Source of the DNA: Streptomyces sp. CB01249
Lineage (GTDB): Bacteria > Actinomycetota > Actinomycetes > Streptomycetales > Streptomycetaceae
Direction of reading: 5' to 3'
Assembly: GCF_001905735.1 (NCBI RefSeq)
Contig: NZ_LISW01000002.1
Coordinates: 842,426-906,425, forward strand
DNA: 64,000 nucleotides
Shown: positions 27,472-36,371 of the stretch, in pieces
Layout: every line of letters starts with the position of its first letter
How positions within the stretch are numbered: position 1 is the first letter of the stretch
Notes under the pieces: generated by a model
Database searches by the model: none
What the model was told of the DNA's origin: nothing
The model's input: only the letters and a program-made list of their open reading frames with translations
Position numbers and translations under genes: made by a program

Positions 27472-28524
27472 ATGACGTTCTCCCTGCAAGAAGGGCCCGT
27501 GCCCTACGAGCCCGGCATCGCGCCCGCCCCGCTCGTCCCCCCGGAGGTGGCGGAGCGCTGGGACGCGGTCGACCGCTCCGCGCACGCCCCGCACCTCGTG
27601 GCCGTGCGCGGTGACGGCGAGGAGTGGGCGGGCGCCGCGGTCGTGACCGCCCGCCCCGGTACGGCGTATCTGAAGATCGTGGACGCCGTCGGTGACGTAC
27701 CGGCCGTCATCGAGGCCGTCGCCGCGCACGCGCGCGAGCGGGGGCTCGTCCAGCTGAAGTGGGAGGGGTGGACGGTCACGCCCTCGGAGGCCGCCGCCGC
27801 GGGCTTCGCCGCTCTGGAGCCGCCGCTCTCGCAGTCGGAGGGCGCGAACGGGCCGGACACCGGTTACGTCCGCTGGCTCAACGACGACGCGGTGACCGCG
27901 CCTCCGTACTACGGGCAGACCACCCACTTCAGCTGCGGCGCCGTCACCGCCCTCGTCGCGCAGGTGCACGCGGGCGTCCTGCCCCGGGAGGCGCTGGACC
28001 GCCGGGCGGAACTGACGCTGTGGCGGGACGCGACCAACTTCATGGCCTGCGAGCCTGTCGGCCTGGGCGTCGCCCTGCGTCGCGCGCGGCCGTCGTACGG
28101 GGTGACGGTCCACCTCGATACGGACCGGCCGGTCATGCTCGACCACCTCGGCCCGGGCGACCAGGAGTGGCGCGCGCTGCTCCAGCGGGTGTCCCGTACG
28201 GAGGCCGAAAGCGTCGGCGTCCCGGTCGACGCGGACCACCTTCCGCTGAGCGCGGTCCGGGACGCGATCGGCCGGCAGGACCACGTACTCCTGCTGCTCT
28301 CGCTCGCCGCGATGCAGGGGTTCGAGGTGCCGCACTGGGTCCTCTGCCACGGCGTCGTGCCCGGTGCCGTGGTGATCGACGACCCGTGGGCCAACGGGGC
28401 GACCGGGGACACCTGGGTCGACGCCCACCTGCTGCCGGTGCCGGACGCTTCGCTGGACGCGATGTCGAGGATGGCGCCGGGGGGCTTCCGCGGGGCCGTG
28501 ACCCTGCGCTCCGCCCCCCAGTAA
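27472..28524 (+). CDS. C39-like cysteine peptidase family protein
   Basis: 350 residues. The C-terminal ~200 residues look like a papain-fold C39-type domain: GQTTHFSCGAVTALV carries the putative nucleophile Cys near 155, EVPHWVLC the His near 288, and VVIDDPW the Asp near 303. The first ~130 residues are a separate alpha/beta domain (WAGAAVVTARPGTAYLKIVD, AHARERGLVQLKWEGWTV). There is no ABC exporter domain and no signal peptide, so it is a stand-alone intracellular enzyme. GGAG precedes ATG by eight bases. The 19-bp gap to the siderophore permease suggests one operon; the link to iron metabolism is unexplained. Confidence 0.82.
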   Translation: MTFSLQEGPVPYEPGIAPAPLVPPEVAERWDAVDRSAHAPHLVAVRGDGEEWAGAAVVTARPGTAYLKIVDAVGDVPAVIEAVAAHARERGLVQLKWEGWTVTPSEAAAAGFAALEPPLSQSEGANGPDTGYVRWLNDDAVTAPPYYGQTTHFSCGAVTALVAQVHAGVLPREALDRRAELTLWRDATNFMACEPVGLGVALRRARPSYGVTVHLDTDRPVMLDHLGPGDQEWRALLQRVSRTEAESVGVPVDADHLPLSAVRDAIGRQDHVLLLLSLAAMQGFEVPHWVLCHGVVPGAVVIDDPWANGATGDTWVDAHLLPVPDASLDAMSRMAPGGFRGAVTLRSAPQ

Positions 28525-28590
28525 TCCGGTGCACCGGGCGCGGAGCCGCCCGTACGCTGGGCCCCTTTCCGAACCCGAGGAGAAACGCCA

Positions 28591-29805
28591 GTGATGGAGA
28601 TCCGCCCCACGACCGACGAGGACTTCGAGGTCTTCGTCGCCACCGTCCACACGGCCTTCGGGCAGTTCCCGGAGGCCCCGGTCGCGGACGGCGGACGCTG
28701 GTGGTCGGCGCTGGAGATGGAGCGCGGCCTGCTCGCCGTGGCACCGGACGGAAAGCCCGTGGGCACCGCCGCCGCGTACTCCTTCGAGCTCACGTTGCCC
28801 GGCGGAAAGCCCGTTCCGGCCGCCGGAGTGACCGCCGTAGGCGTCGTGCCCTCGCACCGGCGGCGCGGCGTGCTCAGCGCGATGATGCGCCACCAGCTCG
28901 CCGAGGTGCGGGAGCGGGGCGAGTTCCTGTCGGTGCTGCTGGCCTCGGAGGCGCGGATCTACGGCCGGTTCGGGTACGGCCCCGCGACGTCGACGGCCCG
29001 GCTGACGGTGCCCCGGCACCGGGCGGAGCCCGCGGCGCGGAGGGGCGGCGCGGCCGAGGACGGCACCGGCTCCGTGGAGGTCCTGCCGCGTGCCGACTGC
29101 GGGGAGATCCTCGAAGCGGTCTACGACCGGTACCGCCGCGCGCAGCCCGGCGCGCTGTCCCGGCCGCACCGCTGGTGGGAGCTGGGCGCGGGCCAGCCGC
29201 CGGTCTCCCGGGCCCCTCGCTACGTGGCCGTGCACCGGGACGCGGACGGCACGCCGGACGGGTACGCCAGCTACTCGACCGAGTCCGGCACCCTGACGGT
29301 GGACGAGACCATCGCCGTGGACGACGCGGCCTTCACCGCCCTCGCCCGGTACGCCCTCGGGCACGACCTGGTCTCCCAGGTCGTGTTCCGCCACGTCCCG
29401 CCGGAGCACCCGCTGCGCTGGCAGCTCGCGGACATCCGGGCCGGTGAGGTCGGCGGCCACACCGACTGGCTCTGGGTGCGCCTCCTCGACGTACCGCGTG
29501 CGCTGACGGCGCGCGGCTGGTTCACGGACGGGGAGCTGGTGCTGGACGTGGCCGATCCGTTCCTGGGCGAGCACGGCCGCTACCTGCTGACCGTCCGCGA
29601 CGGCAGGGCGGAGTGCGTGGCGACGGACCGGCGGCCGGACCTGTCGCTGGACGTACGGGACCTGGGCTCGGTCTACCTCGGCGGCACCCGCCCGAGCACG
29701 CTCGTACGGGCCGGACACATCCGGGCGCACGACCCGGCCGCCGCCGCCCGCGCGGACGCGCTGTTCGCGAGCGACCTGTCCCCGCACTGCCTGCACTGGT
29801 TCTGA
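28591..29805 (+). CDS. Eis-like GNAT N-acetyltransferase with SCP2-type C-terminal domain
   Basis: 404 residues, the Eis family length. The N-terminal GNAT domain has the acetyl-CoA loop VTAVGVVPSHRRRGVLSAMM (about 85-105). FGYGPATSTARLTV holds the Tyr that acts as general acid in Eis. A second GNAT-like domain and a C-terminal SCP2-like domain follow (LVLDVADPFLGEHGRYLLTV). The chain ends in Phe, whose carboxylate is the catalytic base in Eis enzymes. Members acetylate amines including aminoglycosides or peptides; the natural target here is unknown. GAGGAG precedes GTG 28591; the next codon ATG is an alternative start. Confidence 0.92.
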   Translation: MMEIRPTTDEDFEVFVATVHTAFGQFPEAPVADGGRWWSALEMERGLLAVAPDGKPVGTAAAYSFELTLPGGKPVPAAGVTAVGVVPSHRRRGVLSAMMRHQLAEVRERGEFLSVLLASEARIYGRFGYGPATSTARLTVPRHRAEPAARRGGAAEDGTGSVEVLPRADCGEILEAVYDRYRRAQPGALSRPHRWWELGAGQPPVSRAPRYVAVHRDADGTPDGYASYSTESGTLTVDETIAVDDAAFTALARYALGHDLVSQVVFRHVPPEHPLRWQLADIRAGEVGGHTDWLWVRLLDVPRALTARGWFTDGELVLDVADPFLGEHGRYLLTVRDGRAECVATDRRPDLSLDVRDLGSVYLGGTRPSTLVRAGHIRAHDPAAAARADALFASDLSPHCLHWF

Positions 29806-29823
29806 CCGAGGAGATCTCCTCGG
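29806..29823. other. 18-bp perfect palindrome after the Eis-like gene
   Basis: CCGAGGAGATCTCCTCGG begins at the base after the TGA stop and is fully self-complementary with no loop. It could be a weak terminator stem or a protein-binding site upstream of ychF, whose start is about 100 bp further on. Confidence 0.5.
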
Positions 29824-29924
29824 CCCCGTCCCTGTACCGTGATAGGCGCACGTGGACGATGGCGCGCCTGGGCCGCCGTCGCGGCCGACCCCACCCTTCT
29901 TGATCCTGAGCGGACGTTTGTGGC

Positions 29925-31013
<1,089 letters not shown>

Positions 31014-31061
31014 GCGGATGACACGTCGCCGCGTGGCTGACGTGGCAAGCGTGCCGTTCAC

Positions 31062-31092
31062 AAGGGGTCGACTCCGTGGGAGTCGGCCCCTT
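31062..31092 (+). terminator. hairpin terminator after ychF
   Basis: A 14-bp stem with one G-T wobble, AAGGGGTCGACTCC (31062-31075) and GGAGTCGGCCCCTT (31079-31092), with a 3-nt loop. It is also before the stop of the convergent RelE gene. Confidence 0.75.
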
Positions 31093-31139
31093 CGCTCGTA
31101 CCGGGGGCTGTGCCGTAGGTACAGGGGATTCAGCGGAGC

Positions 31140-31403
31140 TCAGGTGTCGTACACGGTGGAGCGATGCCCGATATGGACGACCCACACCACGACCTCTCCG
31201 TTGTCGATTGTGTACACGACTCGGTAGTCGCCGACTCGCAGGCGGCGACGGTCCGGCCGTGACACGAGCGCGGTGGTGTTGAAGCCCAGGGGATTGCTCT
31301 CCAGCTCGGTCAGTTTGGCCAGGATGCGTAGGGCCATGCCGCGCGGGATCGTTCGGAGTTCGGCCTGGGCCTCGGGGCGGAAGACGGTTCGGTACTTACT
31401 CAC
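31140..31403 (-). CDS. RelE/ParE family toxin
   Basis: 87 residues. The RelE/ParE fold is clear: KYRTVFRPEAQAELRTIPRG, LTELESNPLGFNT, then the conserved core DRRRLRVGDYRVVYTIDNGEVVVWVVHIGHR with the basic residues and the terminal Tyr that RelE mRNA endonucleases use. It overlaps its antitoxin by eight bases, the typical antitoxin-first arrangement. It would cleave ribosome-bound mRNA (RelE type) or target gyrase (ParE type); the Arg-rich core favours RelE. It lies convergent to ychF at the edge of an apparent accessory island. Confidence 0.92.
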   Translation of the reverse strand: MSKYRTVFRPEAQAELRTIPRGMALRILAKLTELESNPLGFNTTALVSRPDRRRLRVGDYRVVYTIDNGEVVVWVVHIGHRSTVYDT

Positions 31404-31665
31404 CGCGTTCCAGCGTCTCCCTCATGACGTCCTCGATCGGGGTGCCGGGTGCGGAGTTGCTCATACGCTCGTCGATGATCCGGTTGATCTCGCGCTCTTC
31501 CCACTCCTGGTACTTGCGCAGCACCTCGATGGAGACGACGGCAGCGACCTGCTTGCCCCGTCGGGTGATCACGGTGGGTACGTCGTCCCGGTCGGCACGC
31601 TCCACGACCTCGGCCAAGTGCGCGCGTACCGTGCGGATGGACTCTATGGGTTGCGGCTGCGTCAT
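31396..31665 (-). CDS. Phd/YefM family antitoxin
   Basis: 89 residues. The N-terminal Phd/YefM fold is IESIRTVRAHLAEVVERADR followed by DVPTVITRRGKQVAAVVSIEVL, the DNA-binding and dimerisation part; the C-terminal half (YQEWEEREINRIIDERM) is acidic and should wrap the toxin. ATG at 31665; the frame extends to 31995 but overlaps the divergent operon. It precedes and overlaps relE. The short palindromes GTGTACAC (31692-31699) and TCGATCGA (31707-31714) just upstream are candidate autoregulatory sites. Confidence 0.9.
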   Translation of the reverse strand: MTQPQPIESIRTVRAHLAEVVERADRDDVPTVITRRGKQVAAVVSIEVLRKYQEWEEREINRIIDERMSNSAPGTPIEDVMRETLERGE

Positions 31666-31846
31666 GCGATCAAGCGTACCGAGTGTGCCATGTGTACACC
31701 ACTGTTTCGATCGATCAGACCTAGGGGTTGGATTCGGACAATCCGCACGGGTGTGAAGATGTGCGAGCAATGTCGCGTTTGTGGTCTGGTCGTCGCTGCC
31801 GGGCGCGGCGATGATGCCCGCCGTACCGAACAACGGGGGCGGAGTC

Positions 31847-33646
31847 ATGGGGCGGGAACGGGAGCTGCGTGCCCAGCGGCATGAGGGCTTGGCGGCGGGA
31901 GGGCTTCCGGGGATTCCCAGCCAGAATCGGAGGGCGCCGGATGATGCCGGGGAGCACGGCGGCGAGGTAAACCCCACGGCGTCCGTGGTGACCAAGCTGT
32001 TGTGTCAGAGCATGTATGCGCGCCCTGACCGCTTGAAGCCGATCAAGGCGTGGTGGCGCAAGCTTCTTGGCAGGGGTGACAAGCCCGAGAAGCCGCGCCG
32101 GAGTGCCCGACGGCGTATTTACCTTGAGGGCAGCGACGACTGTCCGCCTCTGGGCGAGCAGATGGCGCAGTGGGTCGTGGATCATGTCGTGCACGGGCCT
32201 CCGTGGCCGGTCCCGTCCTACGGGTTCGACCTTGGGCCGGTGGTGGCGCACGGACTTCGTGTCCGGCGGCGGCGCTGGGCACGGCGCGCGGCGCTTCTCC
32301 TCGTGTTCGTGGCCGTCGCGGGTGTCGCTCCTTGGGCTTCTGCGGTCTGGGGCGCCGCCGTCCTTCTGGCGCTTTTCCTGCGCTGGGCGGCGGCTAGGGC
32401 GGAGCGGAAGCCGAGGGCGGCGGGTCGTTCTTCCCGGCCCGGCCTGGCGTACATGGTGCTCTGCGTGCCGTGGCTGCTGGCTGTCGTTCCTTACAAATGG
32501 CCTATTGACGGCCAAGTCGTCGGCATACGGCTCGAATTGGCTCTCGCGCCGTTTGTGCTGCTCATCGGCGGGGCCGTTGTGTTTGCCGCAGACCGGCTCG
32601 TGGCCCGCGCCTCGCTGGGCCGGGTCGTCGGCGGCGAGATTGCCTCCGGGCGACTGCCGTGGATGGCCCCGAAGGGCAAGCGGCGGTTCGCTCGGCTGAA
32701 GGAGGGGCAGGGGCTCACAGAGCTGCCGTACGACGTACCGGAGCGTTTCGTCGGTGCCGGGCGCTACGTCTGGGGCATCGCGGACATGAATGTTCCGTTG
32801 AAGCCCAAGGATGCGAAGGGGGCAGTTGATCCGTTCGAGGATCGCGAGCTGCTGGCCCGCATGCGTGAGGCGTTGGAGGACCTGGGGCGAGGTCCGCAGG
32901 AGATCACCGAACCGCTGCCGGGCTTCACGGCCTCCGAGGTGGTCGGTCTTCCTTCGGATTTGTGGCTGCTGCGCACGCGAAATGCGAAGGCGGGGGAGCC
33001 GAAACTTCGTGGCCGTGGTCGGCTGTCGCCGTCGAGTGTGCCTGACCGCCTGTATATGCGCGCCCAGTGCGTGACCTGGGACGGCGAGGTCGTGGTCACC
33101 GTGTTCGTTCACGCGGCCCTGGAGGCCGGGGAACTCCATTTGACGGTCCGGCCGCACGTCGTGACACCGGTGTACAACGAGCTGCGCGGGACGGACGCGC
33201 CGCTGGCGCTCCGGCACTTCCGGCTCCTTCGCTGGCTCACCGTGCAGTCCTTGTTGGACGCGGTGGTGGGTCCGTTGGCTGCCTGGCGGTTCTCGGCCCG
33301 CCTCGGACGGGGGCTGGCGAAGCACCAGGAAGAGGGCGGCGACGGCCGGGGCGAGGAGAAGGACCCCGTCAGTGTCCGTGACCGCTACTCCATCGAGGAA
33401 GTCACGGACATGCACCAGAGCGACGACGCCAAGAGGCACGTCGTCCTCATGCAGACCTGTGTCTTCCGGACTGTGGCCGAGTATCTCGAAGAGCTGGGCG
33501 TCGATACCGCCCCCTACGAACAGCAGGTGGCTGCCGTGATCACCAACATCCAGGTGTACGGCGACAACCACGCACCCATCCAGAACGTCGCCGGCAGCAA
33601 CATCAGCGGCGTGAGCCAGGGCAGCCCACCCCAAGGAGGCAAGTGA
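31847..33646 (+). CDS. large membrane protein of unknown family with a C-terminal shared motif
   Basis: 599 residues from ATG 31847 (GGGGGCGGAG just upstream; GTG 31781 is possible). Residues 1-145 are hydrophilic and basic. Hydrophobic segments lie at about 147-164, 165-181, 199-216 and 229-253, giving roughly four membrane passes. Residues 254-565 form a soluble cytoplasmic-type domain with no motif I recognise (ELPYDVPERFVGAGRYVWGI, VVTVFVHAALEAGELHLTV, KRHVVLMQTCVF). Residues 568-592 carry YGDNHAPIQNVAGSNISGV, which recurs in the product of the next gene. Codons ending in T (GTT, CTT, CGT) are more frequent than in neighbours, suggesting transfer. Overlaps the next gene (TGATG). Confidence 0.75.
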   Translation: MGRERELRAQRHEGLAAGGLPGIPSQNRRAPDDAGEHGGEVNPTASVVTKLLCQSMYARPDRLKPIKAWWRKLLGRGDKPEKPRRSARRRIYLEGSDDCPPLGEQMAQWVVDHVVHGPPWPVPSYGFDLGPVVAHGLRVRRRRWARRAALLLVFVAVAGVAPWASAVWGAAVLLALFLRWAAARAERKPRAAGRSSRPGLAYMVLCVPWLLAVVPYKWPIDGQVVGIRLELALAPFVLLIGGAVVFAADRLVARASLGRVVGGEIASGRLPWMAPKGKRRFARLKEGQGLTELPYDVPERFVGAGRYVWGIADMNVPLKPKDAKGAVDPFEDRELLARMREALEDLGRGPQEITEPLPGFTASEVVGLPSDLWLLRTRNAKAGEPKLRGRGRLSPSSVPDRLYMRAQCVTWDGEVVVTVFVHAALEAGELHLTVRPHVVTPVYNELRGTDAPLALRHFRLLRWLTVQSLLDAVVGPLAAWRFSARLGRGLAKHQEEGGDGRGEEKDPVSVRDRYSIEEVTDMHQSDDAKRHVVLMQTCVFRTVAEYLEELGVDTAPYEQQVAAVITNIQVYGDNHAPIQNVAGSNISGVSQGSPPQGGK

Positions 33647-34038
33647 TGATCGGCCGTCGACGCCCCGACCCGGACAGGGAACCCAGCTCGGCCATCCACA
33701 TCGGCGGCGACAGCGTCGCCCCGATTCAGAACGTCGTCGGACGGGACATCTCCGGTGTACACCAGTCGGCGTCGGTCCGGAACACCGCGGGCCCCGAGGA
33801 CGTACGCGACCTGCTCACCGCGTTCCGCGCCGAACTGGATCGGAATCAGCAGGACTTGGCCACCGCGCCCGTCCTGCGGGGCGTGACGGAGACGATCGAC
33901 GCCCAGCTTGCCGCGTCACCGCCCGACGAGGGTGTGCTGATGCAGCTGGCACGGACGTTGCCCGCACTGGTTGTCGGGACTGCGGTTCAGGAGGGCGGGC
34001 AGGCGCTGGCCGATGCCATCACGGGATGGATCGGCTGA
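33646..34038 (+). CDS. small protein with N-terminal motif shared with the upstream membrane protein
   Basis: About 130 residues from ATG 33646 (AAGGAGG six bases upstream; GTG 33643 also possible). Residues ~17-40 read IHIGGDSVAPIQNVVGRDIS followed by GVHQSASV, matching the C terminus of the upstream protein at 15 of 27 aligned positions; the codons differ, so the likeness is old. The rest is helical: EDVRDLLTAFRAELDRNQQ, then APVLRGVTETIDAQLAASPP and MQLARTLPALVVGTAVQEGG with a weakly hydrophobic C terminus that could insert in a membrane. The pairing of the motif at the C terminus of one protein and the N terminus of its partner resembles amyloid-type signalling modules. Confidence 0.75.
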   Translation: MIGRRRPDPDREPSSAIHIGGDSVAPIQNVVGRDISGVHQSASVRNTAGPEDVRDLLTAFRAELDRNQQDLATAPVLRGVTETIDAQLAASPPDEGVLMQLARTLPALVVGTAVQEGGQALADAITGWIG

Positions 34039-34058
34039 CTCGTCAGCAAGGAGACACC

Positions 34059-34112
34059 ATGAGGTCCGTGGTCACTCGGCGGTCTCGCGGAGCGGGACGG
34101 CGGCCGGGTTGA
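34059..34112 (+). pseudogene. possible remnant start of a third operon gene, 17 codons
   Basis: AAGGAGACACC precedes an ATG at 34059, with the same layout as the gene before it (20 bp after its stop). The frame reads MRSVVTRRSRGAGRRPG and then stops, overlapping the 3' end of the opposing 214-residue gene. It is either a truncated gene start left at the edge of the island or a chance short peptide. Confidence 0.35.
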
Positions 34113-34716
34113 GGGCCTTTGTCACCGCCGGAGTGAGGGGGAGGCCCGCCAGGACGTGGCGGATGGCTTCCAGGGGGACGGGGCGTTCGTAGTAGTCCGC
34201 GAAGTACGCCTGGACGGTCTCGGGGGAGCGGTCCGTGAGGAGGTCGAAGAGGAAGCCGGAGCCGTCCGGGTCCGCGTTGTCCGGCGGGAAGTCGATGGAT
34301 GTGCCGGTGTGCCAGAGAGTGTCACCGGTCTCCTGCCACAGGCACGCGGTGACGCGTGGGACGTCGATGTCCTCGTCGCAAAAGGCCGGGTTGTGCAGGA
34401 TCGGGCTCAGTGAGGCCGGTACCTCGTCTATGAGGCCCGGCCAGACCTCCTCGTTCACGTACGGGCTCATCGCCGACTCGTGGTCGAAGCCCCGGATGAG
34501 CACGCCGGCCGGGGTGAAGTGCACGGAGAAGTCGTCGCCCGAGCCGTTGTTCATCAGGGCCACTTCCTCGCCGGGGTCCCACGCCGTATCGAAGGTGTAG
34601 CAGACGAACAGCGGGTCGTCGCCGATCGTGGCATCCAGGGTCGCCAGTGCCTTCAAGTGGACGCGCAGTTCCTCGGGGGCGGGGAGGAGGGCTGCGGTTT
34701 CGCGTGCGGTGCTCAT
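34072..34716 (-). CDS. hypothetical protein
   Basis: 214 residues. I do not recognise the family. It is acidic and soluble, with no signal peptide or membrane segment. Visible stretches include LFVCYTFDTAWDPGEEVALM, DFSVHFTPAGVLIRGFDHES, MSPYVNEEVWPGLIDEVPASL, ACLWQETGDTLWHTG and DGSGFLFDLLTDRSPETVQA. The FDHESAMSPY segment followed by repeated Trp and Asp blocks is typical of small actinobacterial proteins near toxin or SUKH-type immunity loci, but I cannot assign it. ATG 34716 starts the frame. Its 3' end overlaps the truncated third start of the opposing operon, so it may mark the boundary of the island. Confidence 0.75.
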   Translation of the reverse strand: MSTARETAALLPAPEELRVHLKALATLDATIGDDPLFVCYTFDTAWDPGEEVALMNNGSGDDFSVHFTPAGVLIRGFDHESAMSPYVNEEVWPGLIDEVPASLSPILHNPAFCDEDIDVPRVTACLWQETGDTLWHTGTSIDFPPDNADPDGSGFLFDLLTDRSPETVQAYFADYYERPVPLEAIRHVLAGLPLTPAVTKALNPAAVPLRETAE

Positions 34717-34755
34717 GGCGTCATGAAAGCAGTGGGCACTGACAACCGGGATGCC

Positions 34756-35340
34756 TCAGCCCCGTCCCCCCGCCCCCCGCAGGAACGTCTCCACCACCCG
34801 CGCCGCCAGTGCGTCCGGGTCCGTGACCGGGTCGTTCGGGTTGCCGTGCAGCGTTTCGCCGAGGAGGGCGTAGTAGACGCGTTGGAGCCAGGGGAGGTCG
34901 GACGAGGGGGCGATGAGGTGGTCCTCGCGGGCGCGGGCCAGGACTGCGAGGCAGTGTTCGGTCATCGTTTCGTGGAGGGCGGCCGCCTCCGTGCCGGGGG
35001 TGGCGGGGAGGCTGAGGGCGAAGGTCCAGGCGCCCTTGACCTCCAGGACGTTGGCCGTGATGCGGTGCAGGGCCACCAGGGGCGGGGCGGTGGTGGGGCG
35101 GCCGTCGTCCACCGCCTGGGCGAGCTGGCGGGCCGCCGACAGGGCCAGGGCGTCGATCAGTGCCTGGCGGTGTGCGAAGCGGCGGTGGATCGTCGTGCGG
35201 GAGACGCCCGCCTCGGCCGCGATCTGTTCCATCGAGGCGCCCGGGTCCTTGGACAGCAGGCGTTCCGCCGCCTCCAGGATCAGGCGCACGCTGCGCTCCG
35301 CGTCCGCCCGCAGCGGCCGTGCCGTTGTCTCGCCGGCCAT
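34756..35340 (-). CDS. TetR family transcriptional regulator
   Basis: 194 residues. The N-terminal HTH is RSVRLILEAAERLLSKDPGA, then MEQIAAEAGVSRTTIHRRFAHRQALIDAL, the classic TetR DNA-binding module; the C-terminal ligand domain is variable. GAGGAG six bases before ATG 35340 fixes the start, though the frame extends to 35919. It is divergent from the SDR gene across 160 bp, where the regulator most likely binds, so it probably represses the SDR gene and itself. Confidence 0.93.
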   Translation of the reverse strand: MAGETTARPLRADAERSVRLILEAAERLLSKDPGASMEQIAAEAGVSRTTIHRRFAHRQALIDALALSAARQLAQAVDDGRPTTAPPLVALHRITANVLEVKGAWTFALSLPATPGTEAAALHETMTEHCLAVLARAREDHLIAPSSDLPWLQRVYYALLGETLHGNPNDPVTDPDALAARVVETFLRGAGGRG

Positions 35341-35500
35341 CGTCCACTCCTCGTCCACTTTGCTGCCCGAACCCCTGAAACGTAACACCGGTGCGCCATC
35401 TTTTGAGTATGTGGGACATTGGTGTTGCAGATAGGGAGGGAATGGGTACTCTCTTGTTGCAGATGTTCGGTCCGTTCGCGCCTCACTCAGGAGACCTCCC

Positions 35501-36316
35501 ATGCCTGCAACCGCTCTCGTCACCGGTGCCTCCTCCGGGCTCGGCGCGGAATTCGCCGCCCAGCTCGCCGCCCGTGGGCACGACCTGGTCCTGGTCGCGC
35601 GTTCCGAGGGCCGGCTCACCGCCCTCGCCGCGCGGCTGGAGGCCGAGCACGGTGTACGCGCCCACGTCCTCGTCCAGGACCTCGCCGAGCCCGGCGCCGC
35701 CCGCGCGGTCGCCGAACGGCTCGACGAGCGCGGGCTGAGCATCGGCATGCTCGTCAACAACGCGGGGTTCGGGACCTGCGGGCGCTTCGAGGGCATCGAC
35801 GCGGGGCGCGACCACGACCAGCTGATGGTCAATGTCGTCGCGCTCGTCGGCCTCACCCACGCCCTGCTCCCCGGCATGCTGGAACGCGGCACCGGCGCCG
35901 TCGTCAACGTCGCCTCCACCGCGGCCTTCCAGCCCGCCCCGTACTTCGCGGTCTACAGCTCGGCCAAGGCGTTCGTGCTGAACTTCGGGCTGTCGCTGCG
36001 TCAGGAGTGCCGCGGGCGCGGCGTGCGCGTGCTCACCCTGTGCCCCGGGCCCGTCGACACCCCGTTCTTCGAGGCCATCGGGACCCGTGAGGCGGCCGTC
36101 AACGGGTCGATGAGCACGCCGGAGCCGGTCGTGCGCGCCGCGCTGGCCGCCCTCGACCGCGACCGCGCCTATGTCACCCCGGGGTTCGGCAACGCCCTGT
36201 CCGCGCACCTGCTGCCGCGCCGGCCGCGCACCCTGGTCGCCGCGATCGCCGAGCGCGTCACCCGCAAGGTCCTCACCGCCGGGGCCAGCGAGCGGGCCGC
36301 GTCGTACGCGGCATGA
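35501..36316 (+). CDS. short-chain dehydrogenase/reductase
   Basis: 271 residues. Classical SDR motifs: TALVTGASSGLGAEFAAQLA (the TGxxxGxG cofactor loop at about 8-15), MLVNNAGFGTCG (NNAG), and the catalytic Ser in VVNVASTAAFQPAP with Tyr-x3-Lys in VYSSAKAF. Arg in LVLVARSEGRL suggests NADP(H). The substrate is unknown; the DltE-like VNVAS...YFAVYSSAKAFV pattern is common in Streptomyces ketoreductases. AGGAGACCTCCC precedes ATG 35501. Divergent from a TetR gene that likely controls it. Confidence 0.93.
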   Translation: MPATALVTGASSGLGAEFAAQLAARGHDLVLVARSEGRLTALAARLEAEHGVRAHVLVQDLAEPGAARAVAERLDERGLSIGMLVNNAGFGTCGRFEGIDAGRDHDQLMVNVVALVGLTHALLPGMLERGTGAVVNVASTAAFQPAPYFAVYSSAKAFVLNFGLSLRQECRGRGVRVLTLCPGPVDTPFFEAIGTREAAVNGSMSTPEPVVRAALAALDRDRAYVTPGFGNALSAHLLPRRPRTLVAAIAERVTRKVLTAGASERAASYAA

Positions 36317-36334
36317 GCCCGGTCCCGTACGTAC

Positions 36335-36364
36335 CTCTCCGCGGGGCCGGAGCCCCGCGGAGAG
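36335..36364. terminator. bidirectional hairpin terminator
   Basis: A 13-bp perfect stem, CTCTCCGCGGGGC (36335-36347) and GCCCCGCGGAGAG (36352-36364), with a CGGA loop, between the convergent SDR and LPMO genes. Confidence 0.85.
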
Positions 36365-36371
36365 ACGTGCG

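Noticed and set aside
33541..33770. Recent duplication as the source of the shared motif
   Set aside because: The conserved residues use different synonymous codons in the two genes, so selection on protein sequence rather than recent copying explains the match.
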